From Puniceicoccaceae bacterium (GTDB lineage: Bacteria > Verrucomicrobiota > Verrucomicrobiia > Opitutales > Coraliomargaritaceae), in NCBI GenBank assembly GCA_022448605.1, contig JAKVCM010000001.1:56995-120994 (forward strand): a stretch of DNA of 64,000 nt. The letters run 5' to 3'. Position 1 is the first letter of the stretch; each line of letters opens with the position of its first letter. The notes under the pieces are model-generated. The model did no database searches. It had not been told where the DNA came from and was given only the letters and a program-made list of their open reading frames with translations. The position numbers and the translations under genes are program-made. This document shows, piece after piece, positions 8,959-16,468 of this stretch.

Positions 8959-9945
8959 CTAGAAAAATAGTGCCTCGGCAATAGTCTGCTCCGCACCCAG
9001 TGGCTTAACTCGAGTCGTTATCTTTTCTTCAGACTTACCGAGTAATGCTTCAATCTCTCCCATAAAGCCTTCGGCAAATTTACGCCACTTGAAGAAGCGC
9101 CCATCCGAGTATTTAAACTCAAGTGCCAAAGAACAATCTGATTCGCACTCGCCGCAATTTTCGACGCTATATTTCGCTTCAAGTGCAGTCAAGTCACCGC
9201 AATTTTCGCATTCTCTGAGGCAAGCACGAAGCCACTCCATCAGTCGGATTCCTTCGCCCGACATCGCCTCGCAGTGGCGCACGATGACTGAATCTAGATT
9301 ATCGCAGAGTCCTCGCATTTCAAAACTACTCAGATACTGACCGAGCGCTTGGCGCACTGGCAGTAAACGAGCCGAGGCAAGATCCCCTACCCGTGATGGC
9401 TCTGGCCAATCAAGCTGACCTAAATCTTCGCCCTCAAAGCTGCTGTCGTAAATTGAGCGACGCACTCCTTTCAGTAGATTATCAGAGTATTGTTCAATCC
9501 GAGCACTAGGCACTCCACAAAACCAATGGTAGCTAGGCAGATCCGGCTCTAACCAGACTGAAACTTGATTTGCCAAGTAGCCGCAATTATCAGGTTCGTA
9601 GCCGAGCAGTAGCGCCTCGCAGCAACACATCTCGCGATGAGAATCACCGATGTAGCATTGGCTGAACAACTTCGCTCGCATCGAACCATCCGTAATCGCC
9701 CGCGATGGGCAGAGCACAATAATACGACTAGGGTAGCGCTGAGCAAAAGTCAGTAATGCGTTGAAACGTTCTTGTGCTTGCTCTGCAGTCACTTCCCTTC
9801 CGAAGTGAAGCACGACATTCATCTGCGAAGCGCGAAAGGCTGACGGTGAATCCAAAGTATCGCTCTCCCACATTAGCTCTAAGCGATCTGTTACCTCCCC
9901 CACTGGTAAGTCCAAGCCCGGCAATTCGTCGATTAAATCTTTCAT
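8959..9945 (-). CDS. OpcA-like glucose-6-phosphate dehydrogenase assembly protein
   Basis: A 328-residue protein following zwf by 83 bases on the same strand. Family features: SRIIVLCPSRA around 73-82, the cysteine triple MCCCEALLLGY near 107-109 and a DLPSYHWFCG segment near 135-143, matching the OpcA pattern of a region shared with cyanobacterial and actinobacterial proteins that activate G6PDH. An odd addition is a second cysteine group at residues 242, 246, 249, 264, 267 and 271 near the C terminus, possibly a metal or redox site. OpcA function as a redox-linked allosteric effector of G6PDH is known from cyanobacteria; here it is inferred from context and motif. Confidence 0.75.
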   Translation of the reverse strand: MKDLIDELPGLDLPVGEVTDRLELMWESDTLDSPSAFRASQMNVVLHFGREVTAEQAQERFNALLTFAQRYPSRIIVLCPSRAITDGSMRAKLFSQCYIGDSHREMCCCEALLLGYEPDNCGYLANQVSVWLEPDLPSYHWFCGVPSARIEQYSDNLLKGVRRSIYDSSFEGEDLGQLDWPEPSRVGDLASARLLPVRQALGQYLSSFEMRGLCDNLDSVIVRHCEAMSGEGIRLMEWLRACLRECENCGDLTALEAKYSVENCGECESDCSLALEFKYSDGRFFKWRKFAEGFMGEIEALLGKSEEKITTRVKPLGAEQTIAEALFF

Positions 9946-10028
9946 TAGTTAATTTCAATTAATGTTAAAGAGATGTCAGTAGATGAAAGTGCTCAAATCA
10001 CATTCAATTTACGATCAGTCGCCCTGGA

Positions 10029-11582
10029 TTATCCCGAGCGACGCCATTGATGCCCACGCTCCGAGAGCAGGCGTTCGCTCTCGGCAGGGCCCCAAGAGCC
10101 GGCCGCATATTCCTTGAGCCCTTGTTTCCCGCAGGCTTCCCAGTGCTTAAGAACAGGCGAAACTAGCTTCCAAGAAGCCTCCGTCTCATCCCCGCGAATA
10201 AAGAGTGTACTGTCGCCCACCATCGCATCAAGGATTAAGCGCTCGTAGGCCTCGGGCGTATTAGAGCCGAAAGTTGTGGAGTAGCTAAAGTGCATTTTCA
10301 CCGGCTGAGTCCGTGTCTCCAAACCAGGAATTTTCGAGTTCATCACGAGTGTCACGCCCTCATCTGGCTGGATACTAATTACCATGGTGTTCGCTGCCAC
10401 GTTGAATTTGTCACCTTCTGAGAAGAGAATACCAGGCGGGCGTTTAAACTGAATCGCAATCTCACTCGCACGACGTGCCATGCGCTTGCCTGAACGGATG
10501 TAAAAAGGTACGCCCTGCCAGCGCCAGTTGTTAATTGCCAAACGCATCGCCGCATAGGTTTCAGTCAAAGAATCATCAGGTATACCTTGCTCATCTGCAT
10601 AACCTTTGACTAGCTTTCCCTTGACCGGTCCATCCTTATAGCGAGCACGAACGACGTCCCCACCCTCGGGGTCGAGTTTAAGGGGCTGGATCGCTTTGAT
10701 AACCTTGACCTTCTCATCGCGGATTGACTCGGGGTCAAGCGAGACAGGCGGCTCCATCGCAGTCAATGCGACGAGCTGCATTGTATGATTCTGGATCATA
10801 TCGCGCATTGCACCACTTGCATCATAGTAGCCACCGCGGGTGCCTACCCCAAGGCTTTCCGCCACCGTGATTTGCACACAATCAATGTATTCGCGATTCC
10901 AGAGTGGCTCGAAGATCGAGTTCCCAAATCGCTGCACAAGCAAATCTTGCACGGTTTCCTTCCCCAGGTAGTGGTCGATACGATAGACCTGAGCTTCCTC
11001 AAAGACGCTGCTAATCACCTCATTCAGCTCATGAGCAGACTCCAAGTCCCTACCAAAAGGTTTTTCGATAACAACCTTCGAAGCAAGCTCAGTGCCGACA
11101 TGCGCCTTGGCTATACCACTACTTCCAAGATTTTTAATAATCGGCTCAAAAACGCTCGGTGGTGTAGAGATATAAAACATTCGCTGCACATCGTGCCCCA
11201 AGCCGTTTTCGATTTCATCAATTCTCTCGGCAAGAGAATCAAATGCTGCCGCTTCATCGTATCCTCCTGAGTGGTAGGACATATTCTGTCGCACACGCTC
11301 CCAGATCTCTTTATTCAAGGGGCGGCGAGAGTGCTCCTCAATCGCCTTATCCATTAGCGCCCGAAAATCATCGCTCTCGATCGGCTTGCGACCGAAGCCG
11401 ATTAGATGAAATACACCCGGCATTAGATTATCCACACCCAGATTGAAAATCGCTGGCACGAGCTTACGCGCGGTTAAGTCACCCGAGGCGCCAAAGATGA
11501 CGACAACAGTCGGCGGTGCACCACGGTGTTTACTCAAACCCTTCAAAAAAGGGTGTCTCGCTTCATCAGTATCTGGACTCAT
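10029..11582 (-). CDS. zwf: Glucose-6-phosphate 1-dehydrogenase
   Basis: A 517-residue enzyme from the start chosen at 11582 (MSPDTDEARHP); a longer reading to 11669 adds 29 residues that run through the end of yraN and lack family similarity. Motifs: VVVIFGASGDLTARKLVPA (dinucleotide binding) near the start, substrate-site YRIDHYLGKE, and FYIRSGKRM near 355. First step of the oxidative pentose phosphate pathway, giving NADPH. The start overlaps the yraN stop by 17 bases and opcA follows, so yraN-zwf-opcA form one transcription unit; the neighbouring OpcA-like protein should modulate this enzyme. Confidence 0.95.
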   Translation of the reverse strand: MSPDTDEARHPFLKGLSKHRGAPPTVVVIFGASGDLTARKLVPAIFNLGVDNLMPGVFHLIGFGRKPIESDDFRALMDKAIEEHSRRPLNKEIWERVRQNMSYHSGGYDEAAAFDSLAERIDEIENGLGHDVQRMFYISTPPSVFEPIIKNLGSSGIAKAHVGTELASKVVIEKPFGRDLESAHELNEVISSVFEEAQVYRIDHYLGKETVQDLLVQRFGNSIFEPLWNREYIDCVQITVAESLGVGTRGGYYDASGAMRDMIQNHTMQLVALTAMEPPVSLDPESIRDEKVKVIKAIQPLKLDPEGGDVVRARYKDGPVKGKLVKGYADEQGIPDDSLTETYAAMRLAINNWRWQGVPFYIRSGKRMARRASEIAIQFKRPPGILFSEGDKFNVAANTMVISIQPDEGVTLVMNSKIPGLETRTQPVKMHFSYSTTFGSNTPEAYERLILDAMVGDSTLFIRGDETEASWKLVSPVLKHWEACGKQGLKEYAAGSWGPAESERLLSERGHQWRRSG

Positions 11583-12027
11583 GGCTGGTAGTATAGTGTT
11601 TAGAAAAGAGTGGCACATTGCCGTAATGGCGAACATCTCCCTCTCCTTCATCGGAAAGCGAAACATCAATCACATCAAAACGGACGTGTTTGGGAGGATT
11701 TTGCAATTGATTAATGTAAGCCTTCGAGCCTCTTTGTAAAACTCGCTTTTTATGCGTATCGATCGAGTGATAACCACCAACCAATGCGCTCGCCGCTCGA
11801 GCGCGTACTTCGACGAAGACCACAACTCCAGCATCCAGACAGGCGATACCCAACTCATAGCTCTTATAGCGCCAGTTACGGGCGATCACTTGAAAGCCAA
11901 GTGTGCGCTTGCAGTAGTCTACCGCAAGGTCTTCTCCATACTGGCCGCGCTCGCCACGAGTGCTATTCGATACCAGTTTTTTAGGCCTCCCATAAAACAA
12001 CTCACGTACTTTATTAAAAATACTCAT
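11566..12027 (-). CDS. YraN-like protein (UPF0102) with altered active-site motif
   Basis: A 153-residue protein of the UPF0102/YraN family, a predicted restriction-endonuclease-like fold. GERGQYGEDLAVDYC matches the N-terminal helix, ARNWRYKSYELGIACLD the next strand pair, and VVFVEVRAR the core strand with Glu73. In the usual GEIDLI element the aspartate is replaced: here YELGIA, Gly60 at the Asp position. Because the family has no settled biochemical activity, loss of function is an inference only. Located upstream of zwf and overlapping its start by 17 bases. Confidence 0.8.
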   Translation of the reverse strand: MSIFNKVRELFYGRPKKLVSNSTRGERGQYGEDLAVDYCKRTLGFQVIARNWRYKSYELGIACLDAGVVVFVEVRARAASALVGGYHSIDTHKKRVLQRGSKAYINQLQNPPKHVRFDVIDVSLSDEGEGDVRHYGNVPLFSKHYTTSHESRY

Positions 12028-12150
12028 CGGCTAAGGTGATTCTTTAGCTAGTGATCATGACGGGCAACCTAGATTCTTGAAGTTCCGCATTTATGCAGCC
12101 GTGCGCTTTTTGCCAGAATGCTACAGTCGCAATGTGGCACTCATGCCTGT

Positions 12151-12159
12151 TGTGGATAA
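12151..12159. promoter_or_regulatory. Exact single DnaA-box sequence
   Basis: TGTGGATAA, the reverse complement of the consensus DnaA box TTATCCACA, sits in the 213-base gap between divergent yraN and the FAD-oxidoreductase gene. Only one exact copy was noticed and there is no AT-rich unwinding element or dnaA gene nearby, so it is not evidence of an origin; it could titrate DnaA or tune transcription, or be chance. Confidence 0.35.
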
Positions 12160-12240
12160 CGCGCGATACAAAACCTTGCCCCCCAGCACGCCCAATATTC
12201 AACTAGCACCATCACTACTTCTTTAAAAAAGATCCCCCAC

Positions 12241-13281
12241 TTGATCGTCGGTGCTGGTTTAGCTGGCTGCTTACTCGCGTGGCGATTGCAGCAAGCTGGT
12301 CAGCGCTTTCTCCTAATCGGTAGCTCAGCCATGCCCTCAGCCTTCCGCGTGGCAGCGGGTGTTATCAATCCAGTCACTGGTCGCTGGATGACGAAGACTT
12401 GGAATTTCGACCAAGTCCTGCCCGAAGCAGCAGAGACCTATCGTACGATCGAGCAACAATTCGGTATTCAAGCCTACCGCCCCATACCTGGAGTTCGCTT
12501 CTGCCAAAATGCAGAAGACCTTAAGCGCGCCGGCAGACGGATGCGTAACCCTCGCTACCAAAACGTGCTCAGCCGCATGGCTGCACCCAGTGAAGCCGCA
12601 CCCGAGTTTAACGACGATTTCGGCAGTTTCCACATCGACCAAGCCGCCTACGTTGATCTGCCGCTGGTCGTTCAGATACTAAGAGCTTCGTTTATCGCGC
12701 AAGGCCAGTTCCGCGACGAAACCTTCCTCCACTCTGAGCTACAGCCTACGACGAATGGCTGGCAGTATAAAGACCTCCATGCTGACAAAGTGATCTTCTG
12801 TGAAGGAGCCGCCGTGCAAAATAACCCATGGTTCAAAAATTTACCTCTCAAACCAGCCAAAGGCGAAATACTTCTGTGTCAAAGCCCCACACTAAGACTG
12901 CCGCAAAAGCTCTATCATCACAAAAAATGGTTACTACCGTATCCTGACGGCAGTTTCCGCATAGGAGCTACCTACGAAGAAAGTGACTTAAGCGACGCCC
13001 CTACCGAAGGTAAAAAGGACGAGCTTCTCGCAGCGACCCGCGAAGCACTCAAAGAGCCGCATCAAATCGAAGTTACTGCACACCTAGCAGGTATCCGCCC
13101 CGGCACAGTCGATAGTCGCCCCATTATTGGCGCTCACCCCACCGAATTAGGGCTTTATTTGCTTAACGGCCTCGGATCGAAGGGAGCCTCCACTGCGCCA
13201 TTAATGACTCAACAACTCACTGAGTACATTCTTAAAAATTCACCGACAGAGAATGAAGTTAACATAGCACGATTCGATTAG
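12241..13281 (+). CDS. FAD-dependent oxidoreductase, DAO family, MnmC C-domain-like
   Basis: A 346-residue flavoprotein. The FAD-binding GxGxxG motif IVGAGLAGCLLAWRL begins at the TTG start; conserved AAGVINPVTGRWMTKTW around 38-54 and the C-terminal flavin loop LNGLGSKGASTAPL (about 311-324) resemble the oxidoreductase half of MnmC and related DAO proteins. TTG at 12241 leaves no residue before the motif; no in-frame ATG exists back to the stop at 12157, so a non-ATG start further up is possible. The next gene, an MnmM-type methyltransferase, begins 5 bases after the stop, supporting an oxidative removal of a carboxymethyl group from tRNA U34 before methylation. The function is inferred, not shown. 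Confidence 0.72.
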   Translation: MIVGAGLAGCLLAWRLQQAGQRFLLIGSSAMPSAFRVAAGVINPVTGRWMTKTWNFDQVLPEAAETYRTIEQQFGIQAYRPIPGVRFCQNAEDLKRAGRRMRNPRYQNVLSRMAAPSEAAPEFNDDFGSFHIDQAAYVDLPLVVQILRASFIAQGQFRDETFLHSELQPTTNGWQYKDLHADKVIFCEGAAVQNNPWFKNLPLKPAKGEILLCQSPTLRLPQKLYHHKKWLLPYPDGSFRIGATYEESDLSDAPTEGKKDELLAATREALKEPHQIEVTAHLAGIRPGTVDSRPIIGAHPTELGLYLLNGLGSKGASTAPLMTQQLTEYILKNSPTENEVNIARFD

Positions 13282-13286
13282 AAAAT

Positions 13287-13847
13287 ATGCGACTGACCGA
13301 AAAAGTTCATCACATCCTAAGGAATCACCTGCATGAAGGCGACCAAGCTATCGATGCCACAGCAGGCAATGGCTATGATACCATATTCCTAGCCGAACAG
13401 GTCGGGTTATCGGGCAAGGTCATCGCAATCGACATTCAAGATAGCGCAATCCGGTTGACAGGAGAAAAGTTAGACTCAACTGGCCTGATCGATCGCGTCA
13501 AGCTAGTGACCGATGACCATGCCACTGCTCTAGGAAAGCTCATTGGTGCCAGTCGAGAGAAGATCGCTGCGATCACCTTTAATTTAGGCTATCTGCCTGG
13601 GAGCGACAAGCGAATCCAGACTAACGCAGAAAGCACTAAGGAGGCACTCGCTGCCTCGATCCAATTACTGAGCCCTGGCGGATGCCTTAGCGTGACCGCC
13701 TACCGGGGACATAGTGGGGGCACAGCAGAGGCGGAGACTGTAGAGGCTTTCATGCGTAAATCCCAATGTGAGGGACATGCAGTCGATTGCTTTGAGCCAG
13801 AATCAAGTAACTCTCCCCCAATACTTTGGTTGTTAAAGAAGAGCTAA
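13287..13847 (+). CDS. MnmM (YtqB)-like tRNA wobble-uridine methyltransferase
   Basis: A 186-residue class I SAM-dependent methyltransferase. SAM motif DATAGNGYDTIFLAEQVG (about 23-40), AIDIQ at motif II, and a catalytic-region signature FNLGYLPGSDKRIQT (about 98-112) plus SVTAYRGHSGG near 135 are characteristic of the pfam06962 rRNA_methylase/YtqB group, now described as MnmM, which methylates the 5-aminomethyl group of nm5(s2)U34 tRNA. Cotranscribed with the upstream DAO flavoprotein. MnmC of Gram-negatives combines an oxidoreductase and an unrelated methyltransferase; this pair appears to do the same work with two genes. Confidence 0.82.
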   Translation: MRLTEKVHHILRNHLHEGDQAIDATAGNGYDTIFLAEQVGLSGKVIAIDIQDSAIRLTGEKLDSTGLIDRVKLVTDDHATALGKLIGASREKIAAITFNLGYLPGSDKRIQTNAESTKEALAASIQLLSPGGCLSVTAYRGHSGGTAEAETVEAFMRKSQCEGHAVDCFEPESSNSPPILWLLKKS

Positions 13848-13870
13848 ACTCTAGATGTCTTGTCAGAGCA

Positions 13871-13900
13871 CAAAAAAACCCCAGCTAAATGCTGGGGCTT
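13871..13900 (-). terminator. Intrinsic terminator of the PEP-CTERM gene
   Basis: A perfect 7-bp stem (13879-13885 CCCCAGC with 13891-13897 GCTGGGG), five-base loop, and a run of A at 13872-13878 that becomes a T-tract on the minus strand. It lies 27 bases beyond the stop of the minus-strand gene at 13925. On the plus strand no T-run follows, so it serves mainly the minus strand. Confidence 0.85.
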
Positions 13901-13924
13901 TGGTAAATAGTAAGGTTTTTTCCT

Positions 13925-14542
13925 TTATGCGCGGCGGCGAAGCATTACGCAAGTTAGCGCAAGAAGTCCGCCAAGTAGCGCAAATGTAGAAGGCTCTGGA
14001 ACTGCTACAAGTTGGTAAGCGTCAACAGCGCCAGCACCAATGTCTGCACCACCCGTAACAAAGTTTCCCCAGAGTAAAGTGCCTTCTGCTGCAATATCAA
14101 CATCTGCAGCAAAAGAAGGCGCATCTTCACCAAACGAAATACCGGACTTCACAACTAAGTATTCAGAGCCGACCGTGATGAATGTGTAGATGCTCTGTCC
14201 AATAAACGGGCTACCGGAAGCAATTGTTTCAGATGAATTAAAGGTATACAAGCCATCGTAACCAAAGCCAGCTCCGTCCATTGTACCCGCTGTACCAAAT
14301 GACTGAAAGCTAGAGAATGTGCCTCCCTCCACTATTGAGTCAGCGTCCGTGAAGTAGCCTACTTCTATAGTGCCAGACGCAGTAGACGTGCCAGCAGGAA
14401 TTAAGGCTCCAGCGCCATTAATGATTGGATTGTAAACATCAAATGCACCTACATTTGTGTTTGATAAAGATATTGTTGCTGCAAACATGCTGGCTGCAGA
14501 AAGCAATGAAGCACCTAGTAAGGATAGTGTTAGTTTTCTCAT
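13925..14542 (-). CDS. PEP-CTERM sorting-signal protein
   Basis: A 205-residue exported protein: signal peptide (LTLSLLGASLLSAASMFAA), a body with repeated G-A-x strands and no recognised domain, and a C-terminal sorting signal VPEPSTFALLGGLLAL ending in RRRA. PEP-CTERM proteins are recognised by exosortase (EpsH/XrtA type), processed and exported across the outer membrane or held at the surface, often with exopolysaccharide; no exosortase gene lies in the window. Function unknown. It is closed by its own terminator and has three phased repeats upstream (14555-14582). Confidence 0.85.
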   Translation of the reverse strand: MRKLTLSLLGASLLSAASMFAATISLSNTNVGAFDVYNPIINGAGALIPAGTSTASGTIEVGYFTDADSIVEGGTFSSFQSFGTAGTMDGAGFGYDGLYTFNSSETIASGSPFIGQSIYTFITVGSEYLVVKSGISFGEDAPSFAADVDIAAEGTLLWGNFVTGGADIGAGAVDAYQLVAVPEPSTFALLGGLLALTCVMLRRRA

Positions 14543-14554
14543 AATTATTATGTT

Positions 14555-14582
14555 GGTTAAGTTTGGTTAAGTGAGGTTAAGT
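14555..14582. repeat. Three helically phased 8-base direct repeats
   Basis: GGTTAAGT occurs at 14555, 14565 and 14575, exactly 10 bases apart (one helical turn). On the coding (minus) strand these are three ACTTAACC copies that end 13 bases before the ATG of the PEP-CTERM gene, between it and the upstream TIGR02597-like gene. Such phasing is usual for operators of dimeric activators; it could equally be a spontaneous decamer duplication. Confidence 0.55.
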
Positions 14583-14596
14583 GAGTAAAAAGCTTA

Positions 14597-15664
14597 TTAG
14601 AGCGAGACACCTGAAGGTAGTGGTAGAGTTGCCATACTAGCTGCACCTTTTTTCTGAATGAAAAAACCGCTTGGCAAAACACTTGTGGAAGCATCTGTGT
14701 TGCCTGTAGTTGTAGACTTCCAACCAACAGTCAATGGTGGGAAAGTACGCGCTACGCCGTTATAGTAGTATTTTGTGTAACCACCTGATCCGTCTGGTGC
14801 CCAAATAATGTCAGCATCAGTAGTGTTTCCAGATGTGGCAGAAGCTAGTTCAGTGTCGAAAGCGGTGTCACCCAGTGTGAGTTGCCCTGGGAAGATACGG
14901 CTAACTGGGTTGAAGCCAGTCTCTAATGCAACTTGCGAGCTCTCGATAATGACACTACCAGCGATAACAATGTCTTTGCTGGTCAAATCTGATGAATCTA
15001 CACCAGCTTCGGATGCCCCAAAAGCACTGCGTTGGACTTGTATAAAGATACCAGAGGTGAAGTAAATAGGTGTGTTAGAAGCATCAGCGTTACCTGTTGT
15101 AGTAGACTTCCAACCAACTGTCAGAGGTGGAAAAGTACGCGCTACACTGTTGTAGTAGATTTTGTTGTAACCAATACCATCTGGGATCCAAATAATGTCT
15201 GCATTACTTGTGTTTCCAGCAGTGGCACCCTGAAGTTCCTTTTCGTTAGTATCTCCAAAAATGTCCGCAACAGTGAAAACCTTGCGTATTTCATATTGAG
15301 TGGTTGCAGTAACAACAGAAGAAATGTCATCGTCTGTAGTGAGGGTTGTGCCACTTGCAGCAGTGACGCCAGTGTTCATACCAAGCTCGGAAGTTCCGTT
15401 AGTAATCTTTAAGACATAGCTGTTTGTGGCGTCTAATGAAGTGAAATCAGCCTGATCATCAGTAAGTGTTACGCCATCAGCAGACTCAAAGACTCCTGAA
15501 GCCTCTACAGCACTTGATAAATTTAGGCCGATGAGATTGAATTGAGCAGGTTTTATAGTTTCAGTCACATAACCGACTGGAGAAGTAGTGACGGCGGAAA
15601 GGCTAGAGAAGACTAAAAGAGATGCTCCAGCTAACAATGATAGAGTTTTTTGAGGTATATTCAT
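14597..15664 (-). CDS. TIGR02597-like exported protein with internal duplication
   Basis: A 355-residue protein from ATG 15664 (a longer reading to 15712 adds 16 residues before the signal peptide). The signal peptide (SLLAGASLLVFSSLS) is followed by the SPVGYVTETI element typical of a Verrucomicrobiota-specific conserved family (TIGR02597 as I recall it; recall needs checking). Two diverged copies, residues about 140-215 and 270-345, each carry SVARTFPPLTVGWKSTTTG or GVARTFPPLTVGWKSTTTG, tandem WKSTTTGN modules. Unknown role; probably a surface or outer-membrane-associated protein. Same strand as the PEP-CTERM gene, 54 bases before its start. Confidence 0.6.
   Translation of the reverse strand: MNIPQKTLSLLAGASLLVFSSLSAVTTSPVGYVTETIKPAQFNLIGLNLSSAVEASGVFESADGVTLTDDQADFTSLDATNSYVLKITNGTSELGMNTGVTAASGTTLTTDDDISSVVTATTQYEIRKVFTVADIFGDTNEKELQGATAGNTSNADIIWIPDGIGYNKIYYNSVARTFPPLTVGWKSTTTGNADASNTPIYFTSGIFIQVQRSAFGASEAGVDSSDLTSKDIVIAGSVIIESSQVALETGFNPVSRIFPGQLTLGDTAFDTELASATSGNTTDADIIWAPDGSGGYTKYYYNGVARTFPPLTVGWKSTTTGNTDASTSVLPSGFFIQKKGAASMATLPLPSGVSL
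14693..15240. repeat. Two diverged copies of a ~150-base coding unit
   Basis: Nucleotides about 14693-14850 and 15083-15240 are similar at DNA level (for example CTTCCAACCAAC followed by GTACGCGCTAC in both) and encode the duplicated WKSTTTG modules of the TIGR02597-like protein, roughly 390 bases apart. Divergence suggests an old duplication rather than a recent one. Confidence 0.6.
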
Positions 15665-15871
15665 AATTGTGAAGTAAACACTCACACTGTACAATGCTGG
15701 GCGCAAGTACAAAAGTAGTGTTTTTTTTGTTTTTTAGCTAAATACCTGATTTTAAGGTATTTTTTACATGTATATCTAATATTAGGAGTCTAAATGGCAG
15801 TAGTGTCCTGTTTTGGGTAATCGGAAGCACTAAGGCCTAGGTCTTTGGAAAATGAGCGTCTTTTTCAAGTG

Positions 15872-16402
15872 TTACCTTACAAGGCCAGGTATGGTTTCGT
15901 TCCTCTTTTGGCTGATGGGTTGACCCAGAATCTCGCTGTAGATGAATGCGGTGCGTGCCGCGGAGGTATAGCGGAGGGTTGCTCGTGCGCTGCCGCGAAC
16001 TGAACGCGGTAGATTCTGCTCTAAAGTAATGTTGTTCTTGGTGTTATGAACTTGCTCTTTTAACTTTTCGGCCCTCCTCTTAGTCGCTTCGATCCGCTTA
16101 AGTCGCTCCTGAATTTGAGATTCGTAAGTAGCGAGCGGGGGCTGAGCCTGGCTTGGCGCTGGGCTAGAGCTCGGCGCATCTAGGGGGGAGCGACTGTCTT
16201 CCCCGCCTCGGCGTTCGGCTATCTTACGGCGGATTTCTTCCTGTATTTTTCGCTGGCGCTCAATGACATCGGGGTCTTCATCTTGGCGACCGCCTGGAAT
16301 GCTAGGCGCGCTATCCCCATCCGACTTGCCAGAAAACATATTTCCAAAGAAGTAGATAACCGCAAAAATAAGCGGGATTAGGATTTCTAAGATGTTGTCC
16401 AT
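15872..16402 (-). CDS. Small single-helix membrane protein with coiled coil
   Basis: A 176-residue hypothetical protein: N-terminal transmembrane helix (about residues 5-24), then charged, Arg/Glu/Lys-rich helical segments (IQEEIRRKIAERRG; ERLKRIEATKRRAEKLKEQV) that look like coiled coil, and a C-terminal FIYSEILGQPISQ motif. It has no recognised domain. It is the last gene after nfeD-nfeD-floA on the same strand, 66 bases away, so it may be a partner of that membrane-domain operon. Confidence 0.6.
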   Translation of the reverse strand: MDNILEILIPLIFAVIYFFGNMFSGKSDGDSAPSIPGGRQDEDPDVIERQRKIQEEIRRKIAERRGGEDSRSPLDAPSSSPAPSQAQPPLATYESQIQERLKRIEATKRRAEKLKEQVHNTKNNITLEQNLPRSVRGSARATLRYTSAARTAFIYSEILGQPISQKRNETIPGLVR

Positions 16403-16468
16403 GAGGAGGAATTATAGGCGCAGAAAATCAGGTTCCCGCATTATTTACTATCGAATTCTATATTGTAT

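Noticed and set aside
10785..11270. 161-residue reading frame opposite zwf
   Set aside because: Wholly inside zwf, no domain, and zwf has clear motifs in the other strand.
15713..15871. Small RNA or riboswitch upstream of the TIGR02597-like gene
   Set aside because: T-rich stretch with one short TACCTGATTTTAAGGTA inverted repeat; no family pattern and too weak to call.
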